DNA from: Clostridia bacterium
Lineage (GTDB): Bacteria; Bacillota; Clostridia; Caldicoprobacterales; Caldicoprobacteraceae
Direction: 5' to 3'
NCBI GenBank assembly: GCA_017577715.1
Contig: PKRC01000008.1
Coordinates: forward strand, 6,490 to 70,489
Length of the DNA stretch: 64,000 bases
Shown here: piece by piece, positions 43,300-51,891 of the stretch
Layout: each line of letters begins with the position of its first letter
Numbering within the stretch: the first letter of the stretch is position 1
Notes under the pieces: model-generated
The model's input: the letters and a program-made list of their open reading frames with translations, nothing else
What the model was told of the DNA's origin: nothing
Databases searched by the model: none
Position numbers and translations under genes: made by a program

Positions 43300-44057
43300 A
43301 GAAACTCTACCGTCTTGTCTATTACTTCTTGCTCCCACTCCCATTTGTTGAAGGTGTGATCGGCTCCTTCTATCACGTGTAATCTAGCTCTATCTCTGTA
43401 TATTTCCAGGTATCTGTAAGATGTCTTGAGGGGTACAGTATCATCCTTGTCTCCGTGCAGAATCAACACCTGTTTATCATAAGGGGCAGCCATCTTAAAT
43501 ATGTCAAGGGACAAAACATCCTGTATAAAGGCTTTGCCTATCAGATTGCCTCCAAGGTCAAAATGCTCCACGGAGCTCACGTCAACCCCCAATGCTTGAA
43601 TCTCTCTTACTTTCTCCTGAATGATCTGCCCCATATTGCCGGCCGGAGCCCAAAGGCAAAGAGCAGCAATATCCTGTGGATGGCGCCCTGCCAGCATGCT
43701 AGCCACCACGCCCCCCATGCTCAAACCCACGGCAAAAATCCTATCCTTATCGACAAACTCCAGGGATTTGGCATAATCTAAAATAGCTTCAGCATCGTCA
43801 AGCTCCCCTGAAAGCGTCACGTCTTTAAACTCTCCATCACTCTCACCGCTTCCCAAAAAATCAAACCTCAAACTGGCAATACCCACCCGCTCCAACCTCC
43901 TGGACAGCTTGACAAATATAAAGTGGGATTCCATCTTGTTGCCGGTAAAACCATGAAAGATTAAGGCAATCGGAACCTTTTGAGATGCTTCATCAGGCTT
44001 GTGCAGCATCCCCCTCAATGTCATCCCATTCTTAAATAACTCAACGGCTCTTTGCAT
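43284..44057 (-). CDS. alpha/beta hydrolase (serine esterase-like)
   Basis: 257 residues: oxyanion motif HGFTGNK near 35, nucleophile elbow GLSMGG (about 114-119), and late Asp (GDKDDTVP) and His (EGADHTF) completing the triad. Closest general type is a feruloyl/cinnamoyl esterase-like or lysophospholipase-like hydrolase; substrate unknown. The length fits a minimal alpha/beta hydrolase without lid insertion. Ends inside its own terminator. Confidence 0.9.
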   Translation of the reverse strand: MQRAVELFKNGMTLRGMLHKPDEASQKVPIALIFHGFTGNKMESHFIFVKLSRRLERVGIASLRFDFLGSGESDGEFKDVTLSGELDDAEAILDYAKSLEFVDKDRIFAVGLSMGGVVASMLAGRHPQDIAALCLWAPAGNMGQIIQEKVREIQALGVDVSSVEHFDLGGNLIGKAFIQDVLSLDIFKMAAPYDKQVLILHGDKDDTVPLKTSYRYLEIYRDRARLHVIEGADHTFNKWEWEQEVIDKTVEFLKSHM

Positions 44058-44349
44058 AAATGCACCCCCTATGTATGTAACTGCTATTCATTGTATAATC
44101 CCCTGTCTATTTAAATTATACTATCTCTTACCGGTTCATTACCATAATTTAGCCGCATTTAATTTTATTTATTACGCAGTTTGGTAGATAAAAAGCTCAC
44201 ATAAAATATCAGCCCATGGCGGGCTACCGTAATAACCGTGAGATAAGCAGCACATATGGACGTCCACAATGGTAAGCTGGACGTCTGCAATGACAGCACC
44301 GCTCATGGGACGCAAGAATGGCAAGCTAACCGTATCCCCAAAAATATTT

Positions 44350-44379
44350 GAGGAATAGGGCTTTAAAGCCCTATTCCTC
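44350..44379 (-). terminator. terminator of yhcN-like gene
   Basis: A perfect 30-base palindrome GAGGAATAGGGCTTT/AAAGCCCTATTCCTC overlaps the stop codon; the minus-strand tail is AAATATTTTT. Confidence 0.85.
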
Positions 44380-44902
44380 ACTTGGGTTGGATCCTGTTAA
44401 GCAACTCGTTGATCTCCTTGACAAAGCCCGACAGCGGTTTGCCCTGACCTATATCCTTAAAAATATCCTGTATGCGGCTCACTAGGTCAGGGTCTGCAGT
44501 GACGGCTACCCTATTAATCCTGGTATCCGTCTTTTTGACCACCTGATCAATCTTTTTCTTTATCTCATCGGTTATTTTACCTTTATACTGTTGGTCGAAC
44601 TGCACCCCTATTATGGCGGTAGTGCCGCTTATGATGCATGTAGCCGACCGTATCTCCTTAAGGTCAGCCACCTTATCGGCAATACGTCGAGCCCTGTCCA
44701 TATACTGGCTGTTGTCACTCTGGGTACGCGTCACGTTAGGAACGGACGGCGTAGTAGGCGTTCTAGGCACAGTCCACCTGGTGGTGCGGGGCACGTTTTG
44801 ATTTTCGGTATCCTGCCGCGTGGTACCCCTCTGAGTACAACCAACAATTGTTATTAAAACTATTAAAACGCAGGCAAACAAAACAAGGAACTTTTGTTTC
44901 AT
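44378..44902 (-). CDS. YhcN/YlaJ family sporulation lipoprotein
   Basis: 174 residues with a lipobox IVGC at about 19-22, a Thr/Pro/Arg-rich linker (about 25-65) and the family domain with ARRIADKVADLKEI and VAVTADPDLVSRIQDI. YhcN and YlaJ proteins are spore-coat/inner-membrane lipoproteins or germination-linked in Bacillus. Base and codon use match neighbours. The gene is alone between two terminators; good GGAGG site precedes the ATG. Confidence 0.9.
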   Translation of the reverse strand: MKQKFLVLFACVLIVLITIVGCTQRGTTRQDTENQNVPRTTRWTVPRTPTTPSVPNVTRTQSDNSQYMDRARRIADKVADLKEIRSATCIISGTTAIIGVQFDQQYKGKITDEIKKKIDQVVKKTDTRINRVAVTADPDLVSRIQDIFKDIGQGKPLSGFVKEINELLNRIQPK

Positions 44903-44990
44903 AATTATCGCCTCCTTGTTTTTAGTTTGCCTGCTATACTGGTTTTTATTTGATGAAATATAATGTAACCCTGCATAAAGCTACTACTTT

Positions 44991-45016
44991 AAAAAAACGC
45001 GCTTAAAGCGCGTTTT
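44991..45016 (-). terminator. terminator of mtnA
   Basis: AAAACGCGCTT/AAGCGCGTTTT stem 22 bases after the mtnA stop, followed by seven T on the minus strand. Confidence 0.9.
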
Positions 45017-45037
45017 AATTTAAAATCTTTATTAAAC

Positions 45038-46081
45038 TCAATCAACTTTATTAACCAGTTTCTGTAAATTTTGCTTGTAAGGCGGATATACTACCCCTGC
45101 ATCGGTGATTATAGCAGTAACGTATTGGTTGGGCGTCACGTCAAATGCAGGGTTGGCCACTTTTACACCGTAAGGCGCAATCCGTACCCCGCCTATATGG
45201 GTGACCTCCCGCTCATCCCTCTCTTCAATGGGGATATCGTCTCCGCTTTCAATGGAAAGATCAAGGGTGGACAACGGAGCTGCTACATAAAAGGGAACCC
45301 GATTCTCCTTTGCCAACACCGCCAAGGTGTAGGTGCCTATCTTGTTGGCCACATCGCCGTTGGCGGCAATCCTATCAGCGCCTACAATGACAGCCGATAT
45401 GATACCCTTCTTCATGAAATATCCCGCCATGCTATCGGTGATCAGGGTAACTGGAATGCCTTCCTCCATCAGCTCCCACGCCGTCAGCCTTGCGCCCTGC
45501 AGATAGGGGCGGGTCTCATCGGCATATACCGAAATATTTTTGCCGACCTCGCGAGCCGCCCGTATAACTCCCAGGGCAGTGCCGTATCCTACCGTAGCTA
45601 GAGCTCCGGCATTGCAATGGGTCAGCACCACAGCGCCATCTTGCAAAAGCTGCTGGCCAAAATAGCCTATTCGCCGGTTTGTCTCGACATCCTCCTGTGC
45701 CATCCTGTCGGCTTCTTTAAGCAGCAAGTCCTTGATATCCTCAACTGATGCCTGCCTGTTATTATAAGCCACCTTCAGCATCCGCTCTATGGCCCAGAAA
45801 AGGTTGACAGCCGTGGGGCGGGTACCTTTAAGCAGCTCTGACACCTTTTCAAGGTGCTTGATAAATCCTTCCACATCGTCACCCTTGTACTCGGCAGCGC
45901 CCAGCACCATCCCGTAAGCCGCCGAAACGCCAATGGCAGGAGCTCCCCGCACTATCATTTCCTTTATTGCTCGGGCCACATCGCTATAGGTATAGCACTC
46001 CACATACTTCTTCTGGTGCGGAAGAAGGGTCTGGTCCAGAAGGCAAAGTCTATCGTTTTTCCACTCAATAGGCCTTATAAT
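45038..46081 (-). CDS. mtnA: methylthioribose-1-phosphate isomerase
   Basis: MtnA turns 5-methylthioribose 1-phosphate into methylthioribulose 1-phosphate. The eIF2B-like fold carries RGAPAIGVSAAYG, the catalytic Cys in HCNAGALATVGYGTALG and the Asp in GADRIAANGD. No ATG/GTG/TTG is available for a full-length protein: the first GTG (46003) would delete about 26 conserved residues (RPIEWKNDRLCLLDQTLLP). The frame continues up to ATT at 46081 and ATA at 46078, with AAGGAGG 5 and 8 bases upstream. An unusual ATT or ATA start is therefore likely and is used here. It follows mtnP by 98 bases; mtnP makes its substrate. Confidence 0.92.
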   Translation of the reverse strand: MIRPIEWKNDRLCLLDQTLLPHQKKYVECYTYSDVARAIKEMIVRGAPAIGVSAAYGMVLGAAEYKGDDVEGFIKHLEKVSELLKGTRPTAVNLFWAIERMLKVAYNNRQASVEDIKDLLLKEADRMAQEDVETNRRIGYFGQQLLQDGAVVLTHCNAGALATVGYGTALGVIRAAREVGKNISVYADETRPYLQGARLTAWELMEEGIPVTLITDSMAGYFMKKGIISAVIVGADRIAANGDVANKIGTYTLAVLAKENRVPFYVAAPLSTLDLSIESGDDIPIEERDEREVTHIGGVRIAPYGVKVANPAFDVTPNQYVTAIITDAGVVYPPYKQNLQKLVNKVD

Positions 46082-46179
46082 CGGTCCCTCCTTATCTCGT
46101 CATACTCATCCATTGGGCTGCATATACACCATGCCACAGCCTTCAACACGATTATATGGTTTTTCACCAAAAGGCCAAA

Positions 46180-46959
46180 TCATTTGCAGCAGTCGCACTC
46201 GACATCCACATCCATCTTTTCAATCATGGCCATTATGAGGTTTCTCACCTTGTCATTATTCTCCTTGAAGACCCTCAAGACCTCTTCCTCTGTGACCGGC
46301 GCTATATCGTCGCGACCCTCCAGCCCTGCATCGTAATCGGTGATGAGGGCAATGTTTACATAGCACATGCCCAGCTCCCGTGCCAGGATCACCTCTGGGT
46401 ACTGAGTCATGTTTATGACCTCCCAGCCCATGCTGCTATACCAGCGGCTTTCGGCCTTTGTAGAAAACCTGGGGCCCTGTATTACCACCACGGTGCCACC
46501 ATCGTGGATGGTTATACCCTGCTCCTTACCGGTCTCCACTGCCAGCTTACGCAACCTGTGGCAATATGGGTAGGCTGCGCTTACGTGCCTTACCACCGGC
46601 CCTTCAAAAAAAGTGCTCTCCCTACCCCATGTCCTGTCGACGAATTGATCGCACACCACGAAATCCCCGGGCTTGATGTGGGGCTGCAGGCTACCCGAGG
46701 CAGTGGGTGCGATAATCTGCTTTACTCCCAGCTCCTTCATGGCATATAAATTTGCCCTGTACGGGATTTTATGAGGCGGATACCTGTGATCCTTGCCGTG
46801 CCTTGGGAGAAAAGCCACCCGCTTGTCCCCTACCCTAGCCAAGGCGATCTTATCGCTAGGAGCCCCGTACGGGGTGGGTACCGTTATCTCCTCCACATCC
46901 TCCAAAAAGGAATAAAATCCCGAACCACCAAACACTCCTATATCAGCCCTGTATTCCAT
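46180..46959 (-). CDS. mtnP: S-methyl-5'-thioadenosine phosphorylase
   Basis: MtnP splits methylthioadenosine to adenine and methylthioribose 1-phosphate, the substrate of MtnA encoded next. About 259 residues: GGSGFY near the N-terminus, RHGKDHRYPPHKIPYRAN, phosphate- and substrate-binding TASGSLQ, and FSTKAESRWY. The C-terminus ends CDCCK; a CXC motif at this place stabilises archaeal thermophilic homologues by disulfides. The start is uncertain: homology begins at ATG 46959, which has no good ribosome binding site. Longer frames reach 47052 and a strong GGGAGG lies at about 47113-47118 without a fitting start codon. Confidence 0.93.
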   Translation of the reverse strand: MEYRADIGVFGGSGFYSFLEDVEEITVPTPYGAPSDKIALARVGDKRVAFLPRHGKDHRYPPHKIPYRANLYAMKELGVKQIIAPTASGSLQPHIKPGDFVVCDQFVDRTWGRESTFFEGPVVRHVSAAYPYCHRLRKLAVETGKEQGITIHDGGTVVVIQGPRFSTKAESRWYSSMGWEVINMTQYPEVILARELGMCYVNIALITDYDAGLEGRDDIAPVTEEEVLRVFKENNDKVRNLIMAMIEKMDVDVECDCCK

Positions 46960-47387
46960 TATCCACGGCGGCACAAAGCTTCCAACCCCTGCAGGCTTAA
47001 ACTTGCTGCTCATTGCTGCCATGGCCATATTAGATTGAAAAAGCACAGGCACAGCCCACAGACCATGATGGCATTGCCCTACGCAGCAAGGGTTGGAATA
47101 TGAAGCGCCTTCCTCCCTTCTTTTAAAATTAATTATCGTTCCTATTCAAGCCCAAATAAACCTGACAGTCGCCAGCTTATGACTGACCAGCTCAAGGCTT
47201 ATGACCAGCTCAAGCAAATTGGGCTATAGTATCAGCATTAGCCTTTTTGATTGACCTTTCAAAAATCGTAATTTCCTTTCCAGGTCTCAGCAGAAAATTT
47301 AAAATTACAGCAGCAAAATTTAAAATTAACTGGTACGCCATTCCCGATATACAGCCACGCTCTACATGCCATATACTGCCCCAACCA
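46960..47387. other. gene-less stretch with short tandem duplications
   Basis: Upstream of mtnP lie GCTTATGAC...CAGCTCAAG duplicated at 47175-47214 and CAGCAG(C)AAAATTTAAAATTA duplicated at 47288-47328. A GGGAGGAAGG site at about 47110-47118 (minus) has no obvious gene. No riboswitch was recognised. Confidence 0.5.
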
Positions 47388-48023
47388 TTATAATTCGGCT
47401 TTTACCGTTTGCAGCCAAGCTCGGGCAATGAGGGCATGTCCTGCCTGAGAGGGATGAACCCCATCGGGTGCCCAAAACTCGGGCTCACGCTTCGCAGCAG
47501 CTGCCGCAAAGATGCCGTCCAACGGGACGTACAGCGCACCAAATTCCCTGGCCAGCTCCCGCACTACCTGAATCTTGGGGTCTAAATCCTCCCGCCACAT
47601 TTTGCGGTCCTCCGGCACCGGCAGCACAAAAGGCTCGCAGAGAATGATTCTGGCGTTTAGCTTCTCTTTAGTTTCGGTCAAAATCTTCCTGTATCCCGCA
47701 GCAAATACCTCCACCGGTGTGGGGTCGTTTCTGTCATATCTGCGCCAGCAGTCGTTTATGCCTATCAAGATGGAGACCCATGAAGGATTGAGGTCTATGC
47801 AGTCCCGCTGCCACCGCTCCACAAGATCCCTTACGCGGTTGCCGCTTATCCCCTTATTGATAAACTTCACCCTCTTTTCAGGGTAAACGGCGCTAAACCA
47901 GGCAGCTATCATATTGGCATACCCGTACCCCAGATCATGGTCATCGTCCCTGTTTCGCCCGCAATCGGTAATGCTGTCACCCTGAAATAAAACCACTGCT
48001 CCATCCTCTATCAACGTGCTCAC
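47388..48023 (-). CDS. SGNH/GDSL hydrolase
   Basis: 211 residues with the four SGNH blocks: GDSITDCGR (Ser), GISGNR, GINDCWRR (Asn) and DGVHPSQAGH (Asp and His). No signal peptide, so it is cytoplasmic. Relatives deacetylate sugars or hydrolyse esters. GTG at 48023 with GGAGGAGG 8 bases upstream is clearly the start. Confidence 0.92.
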   Translation of the reverse strand: MSTLIEDGAVVLFQGDSITDCGRNRDDDHDLGYGYANMIAAWFSAVYPEKRVKFINKGISGNRVRDLVERWQRDCIDLNPSWVSILIGINDCWRRYDRNDPTPVEVFAAGYRKILTETKEKLNARIILCEPFVLPVPEDRKMWREDLDPKIQVVRELAREFGALYVPLDGIFAAAAAKREPEFWAPDGVHPSQAGHALIARAWLQTVKAEL

Positions 48024-48103
48024 TTCAAAAACCTCCTCCAAAAACTTTCTCAGCACTTATATTTCGCGCTTATATTTGTTTAGACTCAACTATACTTTTA
48101 ACT

Positions 48104-48129
48104 AAGAGACGCAAGCAAGAGACGCAAGT
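48104..48129. repeat. 13-bp tandem duplication
   Basis: AAGAGACGCAAGC and AAGAGACGCAAGT adjacent, between the SGNH hydrolase and the LysE-type exporter. Confidence 0.85.
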
Positions 48130-48165
48130 GCGAGTTTATACCGCACTGCAAAAGTTTAAAGCCGA

Positions 48166-48804
48166 TTATACGAGCATTTTAATCCCGCCATATATAAAGT
48201 ATATCGAAAATCCAATCAAAAATAGCCCCAGGGCAAAGACCAACCAGCGGTACAGCTGATGGCTCAAGACCCTTTTACCCCTGGATATGCCAAATGAGAC
48301 GGCAGAATACCATGTGAGGTCTGATAATATGTGGCCTATGTAAAAAGAGATCACCCCCCACCATCCCAGGAAATAGGCCTGACGTATCATTTCCATGCCG
48401 GCAGTAGCCCACCACATTATGAAATACGGATTGGTGATGCTGACCAGAGCCCCTGCCAGCACCAGGTTTTGAACATCAAAACGGCCCCTGGCACCATCCT
48501 GCATTGAAACGGCATCGCGTATGGCCGACTTTACCATGTTAAAGCTCATCCACATCAAAAACCCTCCGCCTATGAGGCCTATCAACCCAGCCACCCTGGG
48601 GCTGGCAAAAAAATCCTTCAGCCCCAATGCCATGGCCATAACCAGCATGAATTCAAGGACTCCGTGGCCTAATACCACCAGCGGCCCAGCTATAGCCCCT
48701 CTTTTCAGGCCCCCATCTATGGTAACGCCTAGCATAGGCCCCGGCATCATGGCCCCTGAAAAACCCGTTATAAAGGCGCTTAAGAACATCCCCCATAAGC
48801 TCAT
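48166..48804 (-). CDS. LysE/RhtB-family exporter
   Basis: 212 residues, six hydrophobic helices, with the family N-terminus GFSGAMMPGPML (conserved PGP) and a late NPYFIMWWATAG. LysE-type proteins export amino acids or other small solutes; the substrate is not readable. Single gene. Confidence 0.9.
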   Translation of the reverse strand: MSLWGMFLSAFITGFSGAMMPGPMLGVTIDGGLKRGAIAGPLVVLGHGVLEFMLVMAMALGLKDFFASPRVAGLIGLIGGGFLMWMSFNMVKSAIRDAVSMQDGARGRFDVQNLVLAGALVSITNPYFIMWWATAGMEMIRQAYFLGWWGVISFYIGHILSDLTWYSAVSFGISRGKRVLSHQLYRWLVFALGLFLIGFSIYFIYGGIKMLV

Positions 48805-48975
48805 CTCAGCTCATAGCCCTTCCTTCTCCTTATCTTCTAAAGCGCTTGTTTGAGGATATTTTACCACATTTTTACCTGGCCTGCAAAAATAAACTAAACA
48901 TTCTTTTAAATAAAAAACAATTTAGAAGTACAGACTAACGGTGTACCAACCATCAAAAAAGGAGGTCGGATACCC

Positions 48976-49203
48976 TTGGAAAAGAAATTAGAAAAGAACC
49001 TGGAAAATAAAAAACGGCTCCCCAAGGATGATACAGTAAGCGAGATTTTAGGGGACAAAAGCGCTTACGGAGAATTCGTATCAACCTTCCATGCCTGGAC
49101 GGGCTTAGAAGGAACGCACAAGCGCGGAGCGGAACTTCAAGAAAAAGGCAAGGCTAAAAAGAAACAGGATAAACCTTACGTTGCCAAGACAAAAGAGGAA
49201 TAG
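48976..49203 (+). CDS. small, highly charged protein of unknown function
   Basis: 75 residues, about half of them charged (Lys/Glu/Asp), with a middle segment SEILGDKSAYGEFVSTFHAWTG that looks folded and a Lys-rich tail. The TTG start has AAGGAGG exactly 10 bases upstream, the best evidence that it is real. It is the only plus-strand protein gene between hcp and the IS element. I do not recognise the family; no membrane or signal segment. Confidence 0.7.
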   Translation: MEKKLEKNLENKKRLPKDDTVSEILGDKSAYGEFVSTFHAWTGLEGTHKRGAELQEKGKAKKKQDKPYVAKTKEE

Positions 49204-49298
49204 TGAATTGACGGTAAAAATTTTATAGGGCCTTTGACAAAGGTGCAACGGATAAAAACAACGCGCAAAAACCGCAAGAAAAACCGCATAAAAGCTTC

Positions 49299-49973
49299 TT
49301 AAGCATTAGTCAGGCCTTTGGAAAAGGCGCACAAAGGCCTCAGAGGGCACTCCCCACATGATGGCCTTTTAGCCGCACAATAGCGGTTGCCCACTGCATC
49401 AATCTGGGCATGGTACTCGTTGTAAAGCTCTACATCCGGCGGAATGTGATCCATGAAAAACCTTTGAAGCTGATGGTACTGTATATCGGCATCCACCATG
49501 CCCAGCCTGGAAAATATCCTTTTGGTATAGGCGTCCACCACAAATATGGGCTTTTCGGCAGCATAGAGCAATATGCTGTCGGCCGTCTCCTGCCCTATGC
49601 CGTATATCCCCAACAGCTCCTCCCTCAAAGGCCACAGGTCCCTAGCAAAAAAGCGCTCCAGCGATCCACCGTAATTGTCCATCACGTACCTGCAGAAGGC
49701 TTGAAGTTTCTTGGCTTTCATGTTGTAATACCGGGCAGGGCGTATGAGCCCGGCCAGCTCATCATGGGAAGCCCGGGCTATGGCTGCCAGGTCCAGCAAC
49801 CCAGCCTGCTTTAAGTTCCTTATAGCCTGCTCAACGTTTCGCCACGCAACGCCCTGTGTGAGTATGGCCCCCACCACCACCTCAAAAGGGGTATCAGCCG
49901 GCCACCAATGCCTGGGGCCAAAGTGTTCATACATCCTGTAGTATATATTCATCAGCTCATGGTACATGGACAT
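49299..49973 (-). CDS. HhH-GPD DNA glycosylase, MagIII-like
   Basis: 224 residues. Helix-hairpin-helix LLGIYGIGQETADSILLYA (about 123-141) with the catalytic Asp in FVVDAYTKR, and C-terminal Fe-S loop C-x6-C-x2-C-x5-C (CAAKRPSCGECPLRPLC). The lysine that gives endonuclease III its lyase activity is Glu here (GQET in place of GRKT). This points to a monofunctional glycosylase such as MagIII (3-methyladenine). Start ATG at 49973 or 49994; the former has AAGG and GGAGGAG upstream. Confidence 0.9.
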   Translation of the reverse strand: MSMYHELMNIYYRMYEHFGPRHWWPADTPFEVVVGAILTQGVAWRNVEQAIRNLKQAGLLDLAAIARASHDELAGLIRPARYYNMKAKKLQAFCRYVMDNYGGSLERFFARDLWPLREELLGIYGIGQETADSILLYAAEKPIFVVDAYTKRIFSRLGMVDADIQYHQLQRFFMDHIPPDVELYNEYHAQIDAVGNRYCAAKRPSCGECPLRPLCAFSKGLTNA

Positions 49974-50102
49974 AGCTACCTTATTCTCCTCCATCCATCA
50001 TTTTTTGATCTGACAAGTCTCCCTGTAAACCCACCATCACTCGTTAGATCTCTGTAAACTCACATAACTCGTTAGAAATATTATAACTCCCTGAAAATGT
50101 AC

Positions 50103-50132
50103 GGAGACTATAGGAGACTATAGGAGACTATA
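50103..50132. repeat. three perfect 10-bp tandem copies
   Basis: GGAGACTATA repeated three times without change. The gene-less spacer 49974-50311 holds this and a looser repeat of ACTCGTTAGA near 50040 and 50070. Confidence 0.9.
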
Positions 50133-50311
50133 CACAGTTTTCACTGCACAAGTCCCGCTGTAGTCCTTTAAAAGTTTCGCATCAACAGACAACCTTCGCA
50201 TCAAAAATCAACCAACGGGCCGATGAATGGCCGCTTTAGTATTATTTACTACCTTTAGCATTCTACCACCTAATATACCTGCGCGCCGCTATACCTCTTC
50301 TATGCGCACCG

Positions 50312-51724
50312 CTATACTCCTTCTATACAGAAAAACCACTGCTGCCCGTACACATCTACCAAATGCACTACAGGGTGGCAGCCATGGCGCACAGCCATGG
50401 TCAGTTCATCCACCAAATAAGGCGTATAAAAGCTCCGCATCGCCCAGTTAGCCGCTTTGAAGGTACCATCTTCTAGGTAGCCCACCGCCCACCAATCTAC
50501 GAGGTCAAGGGGACCCAAACGCATCCCCCTTACCATGTCGTTCAAGACCTCACACCCATCCCTTTGCGTCAGGGTATAGCCTTTAAGCCGCACCACAAGC
50601 CGCTGGTCGGACAACCTGGTGCACTCCACATCAATTTCGGGGAACGCCCTGTACCCCAAAACATCCTCAAAATACTTGTAGTGGTGAAACTGTACCTTAA
50701 GAAAATCTTCATCGCAAGAGCAGCTTAACCGGCCCACCAGCCGCTTCCTGCAGGTATGCAGCGAAAAGAGGCCGTTGTCCACCCCTACCCATCGCCTGCC
50801 AAGCCTCTGGGCCACCGCCAGAGTAGTCCCCGAACCTGCAAAGAGGTCTGCCACCAGATCCCCCGGCCTGGAAGATGCCTTTATGATCCGCTCAAGCAGG
50901 GCTTCGGGCTTCTGGGTATCATAACCTGTTCTTTCAGGGTTCTTCTGATGGAGATGAGAGATATCGTCCCACACATCGCTGGGGTATACCTTGTCGTCCT
51001 CGTAATACCGGTATTCCCTGCCCCCTGACCTTATGGACCAGAATATTCGCCCGTCCTCGTCCACCTGCTGTTTCATGTGGTTGCGCTTGTACTTCCCTCG
51101 GGGAATGCCCACCGCCTCAATATCGAAATAATGCTTCGGCGTCTTTCTGTAAAACAGTATGGTGTCGTGTTTACGGCTGAAGTGGTTTTTAGCCCTGCCT
51201 CCGCTCTCGTAGTGCCATATGATCTCGTTGAGGAAGTTCTCCTCGCCGAATACCTCATCCAGCATGATGCGCATGTAAGCGCTGGTACGGTAGTCAACGT
51301 GCAGATACAGCGAGCCTTCGGGGGAAAGGAGGCGATGAGCACAGGACAGCACCTCTCTCATCATGGATAAAAAGGCATTCCTGCCCGCTTTCCACAGGTC
51401 ATCATAAGCGGTATGGGTTATGATGTAGTTTCGGTTCCCCTTCCATCCCTCCGCGCCCACAGGCTGCTGAAAGCGAAACACCTGGCCGGTCACAAAAGGC
51501 GGATCCATGTACACCAGCTGCACCTTGCCCTCGTACCGCTCAAGCAACAACGGGATGGCCTTTAACACATCGCACCAGTAAAAGTCGCCGGCAATGCATT
51601 GCACATTGTCGCTTAAGCCATCCTGCCCGCTACCGCCCATATGAATATCCTTAGTGGCGTAGTATTCCTCTGCCGTTACGCCTATATGCCTTAATCGTAT
51701 CAAGTTCACCACCGCGTCAACCAT
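50312..51724 (-). CDS. orphan site-specific DNA methyltransferase (beta class)
   Basis: 470 residues. The catalytic motif IV MDPPF (about 73-77) comes before the SAM-binding motif FAGSGT (about 294-299), the order of beta-class N6-adenine or N4-cytosine enzymes. The middle part (about 150-270) is the target-recognition region, and about 130 extra residues follow motif I, an unusual C-terminal extension. No restriction enzyme or specificity subunit is encoded beside it, so it may have a regulatory or solitary protective role. Start ATG with GAGGG upstream. Confidence 0.92.
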   Translation of the reverse strand: MVDAVVNLIRLRHIGVTAEEYYATKDIHMGGSGQDGLSDNVQCIAGDFYWCDVLKAIPLLLERYEGKVQLVYMDPPFVTGQVFRFQQPVGAEGWKGNRNYIITHTAYDDLWKAGRNAFLSMMREVLSCAHRLLSPEGSLYLHVDYRTSAYMRIMLDEVFGEENFLNEIIWHYESGGRAKNHFSRKHDTILFYRKTPKHYFDIEAVGIPRGKYKRNHMKQQVDEDGRIFWSIRSGGREYRYYEDDKVYPSDVWDDISHLHQKNPERTGYDTQKPEALLERIIKASSRPGDLVADLFAGSGTTLAVAQRLGRRWVGVDNGLFSLHTCRKRLVGRLSCSCDEDFLKVQFHHYKYFEDVLGYRAFPEIDVECTRLSDQRLVVRLKGYTLTQRDGCEVLNDMVRGMRLGPLDLVDWWAVGYLEDGTFKAANWAMRSFYTPYLVDELTMAVRHGCHPVVHLVDVYGQQWFFCIEGV

Positions 51725-51806
51725 TAATCCCTCTTAGGTACTTTGGACCATTCTTCATGTATTATATCATAAATACATAAGATTTTAGCCATCGATATAC
51801 AGAAAA

Positions 51807-51832
51807 GGCTGTCAATGCTATCATTGACAGCC
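51807..51832 (-). terminator. terminator of the mannitol/fructuronate dehydrogenase gene
   Basis: GGCTGTCAATG/CATTGACAGCC stem, 4-base loop, then TTTTCTG on the minus strand, 60 bases after the stop. Confidence 0.88.
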
Positions 51833-51891
51833 CATGCTGCTATGTCCTCAAATCCATTTGCCATTTATAATTGGAAACCCTGTAGTATCTT

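Noticed and set aside
46960..47387. SAM riboswitch upstream of mtnP-mtnA
   Set aside because: The conserved SAM-I core and its terminator/antiterminator pattern are not seen; repeats explain the apparent structure.
50103..50132. Possible CRISPR-like array
   Set aside because: Units are only 10 bp, directly adjacent with no spacers, and no cas genes are present.
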